The notes under the pieces: model-generated
The model's input: only the letters and a program-made list of their open reading frames with translations
Told to the model about the DNA's origin: nothing
Databases searched by the model: none
In this document: piece by piece, positions 52,945-64,000 of the stretch
Layout of the letters: each line of letters starts with the position of its first letter
Position numbering within the stretch: position 1 is the first letter of the stretch
NCBI GenBank assembly: GCA_037447605.1
Contig: CM074805.1
Location: forward strand, 4,118,936-4,182,935
Direction of reading: 5' to 3'
Origin: Zygnema circumcarinatum
Taxonomy: Eukaryota; Streptophyta; Zygnematophyceae; Zygnematales; Zygnemataceae
DNA length: 64,000 bases
Made by a program: the position numbers and the translations under genes

Positions 52945-55900
52945 ATGCCGCACTTCTCGGTGCCGGAGCTGGCCGATAATCCGGACGGCTGGGGGCCTAC
53001 CACGGTGCCTGAGCAGTTCAAGGACGTGCCGTACGCGCCCTTCAACAAGGGCGATCGGCTCGGGAGAGCTTCCGACTGGACGGGCCAGGCCTACAAGTAT
53101 GGCAACCAAGGTAGGGAGCAGAGCGAGAGGGAGGGAGAGAGAGGGAGAAGGAGAGAGGCTCTCAGGCACGGCCGGAGGAAGGGCCTTGAGCACCGGACTT
53201 TGTCTTGTCGATTTTCTTTCTGTGTGTGATTCGGTAAGTTAGGGATTCTGGTTCAAAATTGAAAAAGCATTCAAGTTTTTGGTTTGATGCTTTGCCGGAG
53301 ATCATGCTGGATTGAGGAAGGTTAATTTTCTTGCGTTTGAAATCTCAGGGCGCTTCGACAGGGAGCGAGGAGTTATAAACGCGGCGTTTAGTTTCTTTCA
53401 CAATGAAGATGAAGTGAGTCGCCGAATTCTTCTTGTCTATATGATTCCTTGCGTGAACATTTTACTAATTTTTTGCAGTTTTTTACTTCGACACTTTTTT
53501 TATCAAAATTTTGAAGTGACCGTGTTGCGCACTGGAAACTTCGCGTATGTAATTGAGTGGATGAGTTTTGACCTAAATTTTGACCCGAATTTGCAGGATT
53601 CGTTCCACTTGGTCGACAGCAGGCCTCCTCCGCGGCCCAAGTATGGAGTGCGTCGCTTTCAACAGGTAAGCCGCTGCTGCCGAGGCTTCAAATAGCTCTG
53701 CTAGCTTTTTCTTGAAAATTACATGGAAGAATCGCAGCTGTCGACCGAGGCATGATACGGATTTTGGAAGATGAGTATTGCATAGGCAGTTATGAGTATG
53801 AGCGTTTGAGCATTTTGGCCCCTTTAACTAGCTTCCTTACCCTGTTGTAATTCGGTTTTTGTATTTTTTTATTCTGAGATATCATCCCTGTTGCAATGTT
53901 ACATATGTTTTCAGAACCGGTTTCAGCAGCAGCGGCAGCGTGAAGAGGCGAGGAGGGACGGAGGGAGAGATAGCGGAGCTGGAGCAGACAGAGAGAGGCA
54001 GCGGCGGGAACGCATGCAGCAGCAAAAGAGAGGGCAATGGAATCAGTACTTTGACAATAGAAATGCACCTCGGATTGTCTACAATAGCTCGGTATGTATT
54101 CGAACTCACAGCCTTGGACATCCCACCACCCTTTTTTCATTTTGTAATCGGCAGATCGTGCCGAAAATTCTTGGCATGATCGTTTGCCCTACCTGTAAGG
54201 TTTAAGCTTATCTTTGCTTAACAGTCTATAGCGAGAGTATTATGAAAGTAAATGAGCAAGTCACGTCATTGTTTTGAGATAATGCAGTTATGTTTGGTGG
54301 AATTTCTGTCCACGCTAATGAACTCGGTTGATCAAACTTGATACATACACTATGTTGCATGAGGCGACTTGTCGATCATCAGCATCCAGAAGACCATGGA
54401 GACATGCTTGTTTCTCATTGGCTTCACTTTAGAATGTATGAACAGGAATTATGTGAAAACAGGTGACAATCGGCGTGATTTTGGTACTTCTGACTTAAAA
54501 AATGCTCAGCGTAGATGCTTGTGAACGAGAATTCCATTTTTTCTGTTCTCATCCTGTTCACAAGCTCCTGTACCAAAGAGCATGCGTTGAGACCCTTTGT
54601 ACCTCCACACTTGAAATTCATTTTCATGTTCTTGATGGCCTGTTTGCTTCTCAAATACGTTCCATTTGTGGCTTCGCATGTTTTCATGTACATGGTTCTT
54701 CGTGTAAAAGTATCTGACGTTGAAATGCTGTCCTTCGTTTACAGGTGGATATCCGGGCAGAGTGGGTGGTGCTGGAGCAGCTTCCTCTCTCTTCCTTTGC
54801 TAAGCTCAGCTTTGATGCTGGAGAACCGGAGGATATGTAAGTCATTGAATGGCAGAAGAGAACGCAGTTTGGAGAATTTCTTGAACGAGGACAATTGTAG
54901 GAGAATCAGTGATCATGTGAGAAGTGGGCTAGTAAGTTTGGAAGCACGTGAATTATAGGCAGTGTGAAAACTTTTCCAATGGAGGAGCGGGGTGCAATTG
55001 AAGGTGTTTTCCGTCCTTAGAGGTTTGTATGCATTGGTATTACGTTTGTCTATCACAATGAACAGATTATCGGTTTTTTGCTTAGTGCCGTACATTTCAA
55101 ATACAGAATTGTCGTTATGGTAGTGGCCGTAGCTCATGTACCCTCAGCCTTTATCCCTTCACGTTTTTATTGCATGGAGTAGTACAATAGGTTAAGCCTG
55201 TTTTTTGGCATGAACATACGTTCCCTCTGCTTCTATTGATGCTTGAAGTGATGCTTTCTGCAATGTGGCAGCACCACCTGTGGAACATTAGAGTATTATG
55301 AAAAAGCCTACGACCGTATCACTCCTAAGGTGCATATTTACACGAAAACCTTTTCTTCCACGAAGAATAAGTCGGATCAAATTCGTGCGGGCAGGTGCTG
55401 TCAGGAATGCTGAGTCCGTTAGAGACTTCATCATTGTGTTGAGGCGTCGTGCCTTAACGACTGACCGTATCATATGGTTACTTCTTTTCTGCAGATGGAG
55501 AGGCCTTTGGAGAGGTTTGAGAACAGACAGTTTCACAAAGTTACCACCAGTGATGACCCAGTCATCAGGTACAGTCATTAAAGCTGCTCCTACTCCCCTT
55601 CTCTCCCTTCCTTCCCTCCCGATTTCCCCTCCTTCGTCCATATTTCACCTTTCCTTTTCCTCATTTCCTCAATTTTGCGTCTTTCATGTAGTCTGTTTCT
55701 CATTTAATCGGCTAAGTTCTGGGAGCGTTTTGGGTGGGCTTGCAGGCGACTTGCTAGCGAAGATGTGGGCACTGTGTTTGCGACAGATACCATTCTATCA
55801 ACGCTTATGTGTGCCCCCCGCTCGGTGTATTCATGGGATATTGTTGTCCAGCGTGTAGGGAATAAACTCTTCTTTGACCAGCGAGACGTTTCTTTTGACC

Positions 55901-57996
55901 TTCTCACAGTGCATGAGACTGCAGTTCCTCTGGAAGCCGTACCTGATGATAGCATCAACTCTGTCAATTCTCTCAGTCAGGAAGCCACTTTCATCAATCA
56001 AAACTTTTCACAGCAAGTTCTGATGAAGGTGAGTGAGGACTGCTGACGATGAGCATAGCATGGAGACTAATCTGGAGTTACCTGGACTTGCTATTTCATG
56101 AGCACTGAATAAAATCTTTTGACAATTCCAGGTTTTTAGTCAAAGCAGATGATTCATATATCTGAAGCATAGTTTGAGCGTTTCTATGCAGGATGGACCG
56201 AAGTACCAGTTCAAAGAGGCAAATCCGTTTGCAGCTGAAGGGGAAGAGGTTGCTTCTGTGGCATATCGATACCGCAAGTGGAAGCTTGATGAGGTGAGAA
56301 TCACTTCAAAGAAACTCACTTGAATATAGTCAAATTGAGATGCCAAAGCCTCCTGTTTGCAAAGACGAAACGTATGCATGAGATGGGCTTTAAATTTAAC
56401 TTTCGTAACGTTCTGCAGGAAACAACGCTCGTAGCAAGATGCTCCCTCGACTGTGTGATGGAGCTTCGCGGGCAGGAGGTTTATGCAACTGTGAATGCGC
56501 TCAATGAGTTTGATCCAAAGCTTACAGGGATGGATTGGAGGCAGAAGATTGAGAACCAAAAGGGAGCGGTATGTTGACTATCCCCGCAATTTTTTTTGCC
56601 CCAAATAATGGCTGAATATAGGTCCAAGGAACCTCTTTGTCAAGCTTTCCACTATTGCAGCAAGTTATGTTAGGGGAGCTCCGTATTCCTGGTACAGGAA
56701 TGATGCCCTCAGTGTTAAAGATTTGATTGCTGAAGGAAGCTTGTGGAGTGGGTGAGCAGGTGCTTGCAACAGAGCTGAAGAACAATGGGAACAAGTTGGC
56801 TAAATGGACGGCACAAGCCATCATGGCGGGTGCTGAGCTGGTAAGCTTTCTTCCCATTTGGGCTTCTTATGTTGCTATCGAAGGAGAGGATCGGGAGTTG
56901 TTTGCATATCGTACATATACCACAAACGAGGTAGAATCTGACCTTTTTAATTATTATGCATGTTTTGTCTCCTTGGGCAGATGAAGCTGGGCTATGTTTC
57001 GCGCACTCATCCGCGAGACAACTTCAATCATGTGATTTTGACGGTGCAAGCGTATAAGCCGAAAGAATTCGCAGCACAGATGACTTTGGGTATCAATAGC
57101 ATGTGGGGCATTCTCAAGGTGAGAGGTTGCACTCAGGCAATAACCACCCTTTCCCTGATCTCCCCCACTCTTCCGCCTTCTCCGACCTTCCAACCATGTG
57201 ACGAGGAAGGAATATTCTTGAAGATTTTTGTTAGCTGACTTTTGCTAGTTGTATGTTTGTGCATGAGCGCAGGCGTTGGTTGACATGTGCATGAAGCTGG
57301 ATGAGGGGAAGTACCTCCTTGTTAAGGATCCTAACAAGCCTATTGTCAGGTATCGTCCTTCTACCAACATAGAAGATGTGTGGAGAGATGCCTTTCCGCT
57401 GTGTGGTACACAGTTTGGCCATTTTGCTGACTTATGTTCCTATCATTATAATGCTCGTGAATGTAAGGGGCTTCGAAGGAGAGGGAAGGATAGTCCTTGT
57501 TGGAAGTCTCTACTTCAATTTCTCGACGCGGGATGCCCTTCAGCATGCTGAGGTGTCTCTATGGGATGGAAGGCCAGCCAATGGGCTCTGACGCGCAAAC
57601 CCTAAATTTTCAATTGCAGGCTCTATGAGGTTCCGAGTGATGCGTTCGAGAACGATTATGTGGAAGAACCACTTCCAGAGGTATGAACGGATCTTTGACA
57701 TGGCCTGTCCTCAGTCGCATTCTTTGTCTCTCTTAACACAACGTATGTAGAGAGAGAGTGGGAGTGAAGTGGGTGGGAGGGAGGGAGAGAGAGAGGGAGA
57801 GAGAGAGAGAGAGAGAGGGGGGGAGGGGAAGGGGGAGACGGGAGAAGGGCGAGGGGGGGATAAGGAGAAAGGGAGAGTGGGAGTGAGAGTAAGTAACAAC
57901 CGGAACCCTCCTTGTGAATTGCAGGAGGAGCAGGCTCCACCTCCAGCAGAAGAAGAAGAGAAGACAGAAAACGCGGAAAAGGATTTGGAGATTTGA
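52945..57996 (+). CDS. EIF3D: Eukaryotic translation initiation factor 3 subunit D
   Basis: Fifteen exons, 52945-53110, 53349-53413, 53597-53665, 53915-54091, 54745-54836, 55272-55329, 55495-55568, 55746-56028, 56192-56293, 56419-56568, 56760-56840, 56981-57118, 57273-57349, 57620-57680 and 57925-57996, give 554 residues, close to plant eIF3d. eIF3d is the eIF3 subunit at the mRNA exit side of the 40S ribosome and has a cap-binding fold in its C-terminal two thirds. Diagnostic stretches are [123 protein letters not shown] and [16 protein letters not shown]. The C-terminus is a short acidic tail ([15 protein letters not shown]). All phases fit, and the ATG follows a GA-rich leader. Confidence 0.96.
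57727..57895 (+). repeat. GA-rich low-complexity tract in eIF3d intron 14
   Basis: GAGAGA, GGGAGG and GTGAGA words fill most of the intron between the exon-14 donor and the exon-15 acceptor. Confidence 0.8.
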
Positions 57997-59570
57997 GTAC
58001 AGCACGGTCAAGCGGTTGCTTCTGAGCCTACGGAATGCAAGAGCTTGGCTCGGTCTGTGCACGGTTAGATTCTTTGGGGCCTGCGTAAAGGCCGGAGGGA
58101 CGCTTGTTTGAGAAAGAGAGGCTGCTGGAAGCAAGAGAGGGCGCAATTTTGAAGTTCTGTTGAGAGAGTTGCTTCAGCAAAGCTTAATATTTCAGCCTTT
58201 ATCCAGCCTTATTTGTTTTTTATACTATGCACCTGTTAGGAACTCGTTGGCCAGCCGTTGTTCCTATGGGGAATGTAAGCGCGGTCGGAATAGTGCATGC
58301 AATGGAGACATTGTCATGGTCAGAATGACTCGGTGGCGCGTTATGTGGACGAATTCTGGATACGAATAATCTATGACTCTTGAGGGATTCGAGGTGCTTC
58401 TGTATGGGTGCTTCCAGCTAACCCGCATCGCCTTGAGGCCACCTGCTTTGTCAACCGCAGATGAGTACCGTATAAGAAGCAATGTCTTGGCAACTACTTT
58501 TCAAACGAGAGTCCTGCTGCCCAGTTTGCGTGCAAGTCGATGACGCCGTGGGCAGTCTGCCGTTGGTCCATGCCTTCAACTTTTTTACGCCCTCGCGAGA
58601 CAAACGTGCTTCAAGCCTTCCGGGGGGATTCCGACCCTCAGAGCACATACATGTCCATGCACATGTGAGCTCGATTCTGTCTAGTTTGCGGAAATCGCAG
58701 CGGGGAACTGCGTGCAAAGACCACCTCCCTGTTGAGCTGCGACGGTGCTCCGTTACTTCGTACACGTTTGTCCCATTTAACGTACGACCGTACGGTCCTA
58801 AATTTTTGACCGATTGTGGCTGCCACGTGTCCCTTCCCGCAAGCCGACGCACCGACCAGCGCCGGGGACGAGCGGCGGCCCCCGGTCCAATGTTTCATCG
58901 CCACGTCAGATCTCCTTGTTCTTTTTGGGCATGCCTGGTGCCACGTGGCGCCCCTTATTCGCCGTCGCGAGGGGGAAGTCTCCAAAGAATCAAAGGAGCA
59001 GACACGTGTAAAAACGCTCTCCTACTGGCCATGTATGTGTACCATCTGTACGAAACCCGTACTGATTGGGTACGAAAGGAGAGTGGGTCGAGTGACGAGG
59101 CCACGACCCATAATTGGGCCGGGCGGCACGCCGGGGGGGCTCGCCACTTTGAGCTCGGGGGGGGGGGAAGGAGGGAGAGGGAGAGGGAGAGCGGGCGAGG
59201 GAGCGGGAGAGGGAGAGGGAGTGGGAGAGAGGGGAGAGGGAGAGGGGGGAGGGAGGAAGCAGGCATGGAGGAGATGACCTCATTGAAGAGATTTATAGGG
59301 AAGTAGCTCGAAGAACGCTGCGTACACTAGAGAACAAAGGGACGAACGACCGTGCCAGAGAGAGAGAGGTAGAGAGAGAGTGAGAGAGGGAGGCAAGGAG
59401 GGAGATATCTCTGAGGAGGTTTACAGGGAAATAGCTCAAATAAAGACGGCGTGCACGAGAGAACAAAGGGAAGAACGTACGAGCTAGAGAGGGAGACATA
59501 GAGAGAGAGAGAGTGGGAGAGGGAGGGAGGGAGAGAAAGGAGGCGCCTTTGAGTGCATGCAGAGTGGACG
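57997..59570. promoter_or_regulatory. eIF3d 3' flank and DHHC gene promoter with G-box cluster
   Basis: Positions 58820-59010 contain three CACGTG cores (58824-58829, 58942-58947, 59003-59008) and one CACGTC (58902-58907). In land plants such motifs bind bZIP/bHLH factors. GA/GGGA tracts (59160-59260, 59355-59400, 59490-59545) lead to the DHHC ATG. Two tracts include similar AGGRAAATAGCTC-like words (around 59300 and 59427), an apparent partial duplication of about 130 bases (59273-59345 versus 59403-59475). Open frames here are repeat artefacts. Confidence 0.45.
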
Positions 59571-62500
59571 ATGCAGGGCAAGAGAGTGAGCGCGGGTCCA
59601 TACGAGGATGAGAGCGTGCCGAAGTGGACGGACGACTCGTGCGGATGGTGGTCGCTGGTCGTCATCATCCTCGCGTGCGCGCTATCCGGATTTTTTTTCA
59701 TGTGGGTGACGGACGGGGGGGGCAGGGAGGGAGGGATGGTGGGGAGGGAGGAGAGGGAGGGGAGGCGGAAAGGGAAGGAGGGAGGTGGGGAAGGGGGTGA
59801 GGGGAGCGTGAGGGAGAAAGGAAAGGAAAGAAGATGGAGTTGGGGATAGATTCGAGAGGCGGGGAGAAGGAGAGAGGTTAGAGACGGAAGTGGGGAGAGA
59901 GGGAAATGGGAGGCAGGGGAACGATGGGAGGGAGGGATCATTCTGTAGTAATTGATTGGAGGAATTGGGGATGCATTGGAAGGAGAAAGCCTGTTTCAGT
60001 ACGGGAAGGGTGGAGGGAGAGTGTGGGCGTGCTGCTTGAGGTTTCGGTTTGAAGGTTTGGGAAGGGGAGTGGCTGCTTGCGTTACGGGGCCTTCCCTTTG
60101 GCGGAACCCTGTCGCCTGCAAATGTATTAACTTTGTCCGGTTAGTTTTTGTTATTTTGAGTGGGTGGTTTGATCGTGTAGGAGATAGGGAAGAGTTGAGT
60201 AGGAGAGGTAGGACGGGATGGGGAGGGGAGAAGGGGGAAAGACGGAGTGTAGGAGGGAATGGACGAGGGAGAGGGAGGAGGGAGGGCGAGCGAAATTGAA
60301 ATCGAGGGGGAGGTGGGCGCAGCATCCCGGGCATTGCGAACTTGGTGGAGAAGGTTTTCCTCTTTGCGGGAGTGGCGGTCTGCATGCTGCTCGCTCTCAT
60401 CTTTCTCATCCTCGTCGAGCGAGTCGACCCGGGAGTCGTCGCACCTAACATCAACAAAGGTGCCTCGCCCTCTCCCACTCCCTCGCTCTCTCCCTGTGTC
60501 TCTCTCCCCTTCTGTCGCTCTCTCCCTCCCCTGCTCTCTTGCCCCCTCCTCACCCCCTCCCTCTCTCTCATTCTCTCCCCTTTCTCCCTTCCTGTCCTCC
60601 TCCCCTCCCTCAAAACTTAGCGGCCCTCAAGAAGGAGACAATCTTTCACTAGCAGATTCCATCAGCTCAAGATGAAGGGAGTAATCATTCAATTGACTTT
60701 AATGGTTCACTCAAGTCCACCCATTCTTTGCTCCCATTACGCAGATCATCATATAACATCTCCAAAATAATGTGCTTAAATAATTTGCTCCGTTTCTGAC
60801 CCAATTCCCTTGCTGGTGGCTGCTGCAGACCCCCTGATTGCTCTGGCGGAGGTGGGCACCATAGCTCCGGATTTAGTGCAGGACGAGAGGGGGCAGTGGG
60901 TGAGGAGACGCTTCTCTCCCGAAGGGCAGACGGAGGCGGTAGAGCGCTACTGCAGCACCTGCCATATATGGAGGCAGCCCAGAACAAGCCACTGCTCTAA
61001 GTGCGGCTACTGCATGGAGGTCAGCGTCTTGCACTTCCTATAAAGTTCTTATTATTTTTATTACTTTTTGTTGATTTGAGTGCAACTGCGGGTATCTACA
61101 TTGAGATAGGTCATGATTTCAAGTCCCCCCCATTTTCTTTGTTTTTAAGACGTTTTCTTCTTGTCTCGTTTGGATGCGCTGGACGGAGTTGTGCAGGAGA
61201 TTGGGGAAAGGGGAGTAAGGTTTTCTAATTTTGCGTTGACTTCTGGTTGGATGCAGAGATTTGACCACCACTGCGGAGCAGTTGGAACTTGCATCGCGAA
61301 GAAGAATCACCGCTTCTTTGTGGCGTTCCTGTTTTTCTCCTCCATGGTAAGATAATTCCTCCGACCCTCTTCAATTCCAGAACGCATGCCAAGCGGCCCC
61401 TCTCTCTCTCTCTCTCTCCTACTTATCTCGCCTGATTGGTTATGACTCGATTGCAGGGGGCTGCGATGCTCTTAGTTGCATGCATCCTTCGCTTGGAGGA
61501 GGACAACTGGGGCCAGTGAGTGAACTCTCCCTCTCTCTCTTTCTCTTTTTCGATGCTTGAACAAGCAAATGAGGCATCATCCCTTAGTTCCACTGTTAGA
61601 AAACATAACGGAATGCATAATGGCGAAAGGTAATGGAAATCAATACGGTGACTTGTCTGAGAACTTTTAGACGAGGAAAAAAGGGTGTGAAGCTTGTTCC
61701 TTGATGCTATAGTTAAAAAGAACTGTAAAATCTTTTCTTGCATGGGACCGTTATTAAACACTTTTGAGGTTCTTGGAAACATTCGCAGGCATCCAGGAGC
61801 CACCGCTTGGGAGAACTGGCGCACCATTGTCTTAGGCATCCTCGCATTCGTCTACTTTTACATCACCTTCTTGTTCTTCTTTGCCATACTCCACTGTGCC
61901 ATTCTTGTTTGCGGTACGTGCTGACACTTTAAAATAATAACGACTACTACTAAGAAAATGATGAGGACTGAACAATACGGCAAACGCTGAATCGATGCTT
62001 GACGCTCTTTATGCTTCAGGAGTTACGTTGCTCAGAGCATGCGTATGCGCATGTACACAGACCCCTCACCAGCAACCCTAAGGCCGACCTGTTTCCAAGA
62101 TTGCCATACTAACCCAAACGATCTCCTGTTTGCGATCCTGCCTTAGCCTTGCTTACCCTGACCCTAATCCTATCCCTATCCCTAACCCTAACCCTTACCC
62201 TACCCCTTACCCTACCCCTTACCCCTTCCTTACCCCTTACCCCTTACCCCTTCCTTACCCCTTACCCCTTACCCCTTCCTTACCCCTTACCCCTTACCCC
62301 TTCCTTACCCCTTACCCCTTACCCCTTACCCCTTACCCCTTACCCCTTACCCCTTACCCCTTACCCCTTACCCCTTACCCCTTACCCCTTACCCCTTACC
62401 CCTTACCCCTTACCCCTTACCCCTTACCCCTTACCCCTTACCCCTAACCCTAACTCTGCGCCCCCTTCTCCGTATCCCTCCCAGACTTCACCACGAAGCA

Positions 62501-62756
62501 GTACGTGAAGTCGCGGCGCGGCGGCGCGGCCGTGCGGTGTCCGACGGCCCGCGAGTGGGCGCGCAACCTCGCGGCCGTCTGCTGCGCGGAGGTGCGCTCC
62601 AAGCACCGCCAGCCGCAGGCCCCGCCCGCGCCCGCCCGCCAGGACCAGCCCAAGCCCGCCAGGAGGGCCATGGGGCCGCCGCCGGGAGGCAGGGGAGGGG
62701 GGGGAGGGAGAGGGGGGGGGGCTCAGGGAGAGACCTCGGGAGGGTCACCGGTTTAG
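59571..62756 (+). CDS. DHHC-type protein S-acyltransferase (palmitoyltransferase)
   Basis: Seven exons, 59571-59701, 60323-60459, 60829-61019, 61257-61346, 61457-61515, 61789-61913 and 62485-62756, give 334 residues. DHHC enzymes attach palmitate to cysteines of membrane-associated proteins. Two N-terminal membrane segments (about residues 26-45 and 54-76) are followed by the Cys-rich domain: [30 protein letters not shown], with DHHC at 156-159. FFVAFLFF and ILAFVYFYITFLFFF supply the later membrane segments. The usual DHHCPWVGNC reads DHHCGAVGTC here; the catalytic Cys159 and the zinc ligands remain. The expected TTxE motif reads TTKQ. The tail is Pro/Arg/Gly-rich. The start is the first ATG in frame with the membrane segment. 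Exon 1 ends at a GTGGGT donor chosen by phase. Confidence 0.9.
62181..62453 (+). repeat. Telomere-like (CCCCTTA)n array in DHHC intron 6
   Basis: About 270 bases of CCCCTTA heptamers with some CCTTCC variants, bordered on both sides by short CCCTAACCCTAA runs. On the other strand this reads TAAGGGG, a telomere-like G-rich repeat. It lies entirely inside intron 6 (61914-62484). Confidence 0.9.
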
Positions 62757-64000
62757 GGTGGAGGAAACGGGAGAGAGTGGAGGTTGAGAAGGGGGGTCTT
62801 GAGGGTCTGATTGAGTGGGTTAGGATAGGTTAGGGAAGTTTATATGTTTTGAGCATTCTTTTTGGCAGAGAAGAGCGTTGTACATTTGTAGGCAGTTGTC
62901 CCTGTACGTACAGGGAAATGTAGAGAGGCAACCGAACGTTAAAGTAGAGTGAGCGAGTGCATGCGCCGAAGGCTCCAATTTGCATGATTTTGTTAATGCT
63001 GTATCGAATGTTCATTGATGAGCTTCTAGGTTAATGTGTATAGAAGTCCACCCTGTGGCTCAGGGATCGCTGTGAGGTAGATGGATGGGAGGTAGCGAGG
63101 GGACATTTGTATTCAGGTGTAACCACGTTTAGATGTATTGAGAAATAAATCAAATTCAATACAGCAGGCACTTTATTTGTAGCTTCTCTGAAGAGCCGCA
63201 AGGGGCCGTCATCCTCTTTCTTTGATGGCAAAAAACCGTGGACGAACGCACCATCTCCTCCCTCGATGTCGTTTGTTTTCCCTGCCCCTATTCTCGTCCT
63301 CTCCCTCTTCCTCTCTCACTCCCTCTCCCGCGCCCTCTCCCTCGCTTCTCAACACCTCCCTTTTAAAAACGTTGCGTGCTATCAGATCAGCACAGGCGGT
63401 AGTGAACTCACGGCTGCCCTCTTACAGGAGGAGCAGCCACCAATTTCGTTTATCTGTATCCAATGGGCAAAGCCATTCAGTTTTGACGTTATGAATCTGC
63501 AGCCATCGCTATCTTAGTTGGCCATTGCTCCTTCAAATCCTCTTCGTGACTTCATTGCTCCAAGAGCGAGAGCGAGAGAGAGAGACACACGCCAACTTTC
63601 ATACGTTCATAAGCGAGCCATAGGATTTTCTCCACAATTTGGAGCTGCGGGGAACATGTATGCATGCATGGATCATGAGCAAACTACCGACAAACGTTCT
63701 TATTTTTTTCTTTTCTTTTAGACACCAGTCTTCACAGGTCTGTAGGTATACCTTACCAGTGAATAGGTTAAGGAAAAAAAATTACATTGGCCACTATTTT
63801 TTATGGAATTGTCGGCATTGTAAGCACTATCAGAGGATCATATGTACAAAGCTCGTTACATGCAGGTCAGACCTCTGTGACCGATCCAGCCAAACCTTTG
63901 CTACCGTCCCCATCTTATCACCGACGATCAAGTTGATTCAAAATCCTAAAACATGTACACTAAAGTTTTACTACACAAAGGTGGTGCTGACTGTCGTCAG
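62757..64000. other. Terminal region without a recognised gene
   Basis: This begins with the 3' flank of the DHHC gene. A CT/CTCC tract lies at about 63295-63355 and a GAGCGAGAGA tract at about 63564-63590. No exon chain, RNA gene or mobile element could be supported. Confidence 0.4.

Overview
The window is nuclear DNA from a photosynthetic eukaryote of the green lineage. The genes are split by many GT-AG introns, usually about 90 to 1,000 bases long. Their products are plant-type: a CHUP1 chloroplast-positioning protein, a DPH3 with the plant-style N-terminus, a plant LPAT4/5-type acyltransferase, a longin R-SNARE and a putative plastid membrane protein. Compact genes, long CT/GA microsatellites in introns and a full-length CHUP1 suggest a streptophyte alga; that placement is inference. 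Exons were assembled by hand from splice sites, reading phase and family resemblance. Every complete model closes in frame.

Layout, left to right: 3' part of a LysM-domain gene (+, 74-636); DPH3 (+, 2127-3452); a gene-empty stretch (3453-7388); an unrecognised 11-exon gene (-, 7389-12551); LPAT4/5-type acyltransferase (+, 13524-15956); a putative plastid-targeted membrane protein (-, 17273-19307); an intergenic region with a small Tc1/mariner-like element (20756-21341); a VAMP7-type R-SNARE (+, 22749-24885); CHUP1 (-, 25719-32410); a JmjC-domain gene (+, 33126-38346); ETF-ubiquinone oxidoreductase (+, 39115-46336); a giant inverted repeat (about 46581-52532) with two nearly identical coiled-coil genes head to head (47342-49178 - and 49878-51714 +); eIF3 subunit d (+, 52945-57996); a DHHC palmitoyltransferase (+, 59571-62756); a tail with no recognised gene.

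Most genes are unrelated housekeeping genes: translation (DPH3, eIF3d), membrane lipid and trafficking (LPAT, VAMP7, DHHC), mitochondrial electron transfer (ETF-QO) and chloroplast biology (CHUP1, the plastid membrane protein). There is no operon-like or pathway cluster. CHUP1 and the JmjC gene diverge across about 0.7 kb, and the twin genes diverge across about 0.7 kb.

The most unusual structure is the near-perfect palindrome. Both gene copies keep the same exon and intron lengths over 1.84 kb, while the shared central promoter and the outer flanks have diverged more. Other oddities are a run of about 600 bases of pure CT in an ETF-QO intron, a telomere-like CCCCTTA array in the DHHC gene, a GC-AG intron in the JmjC gene, and a perfect TCGCGA-containing inverted repeat upstream of eIF3d.
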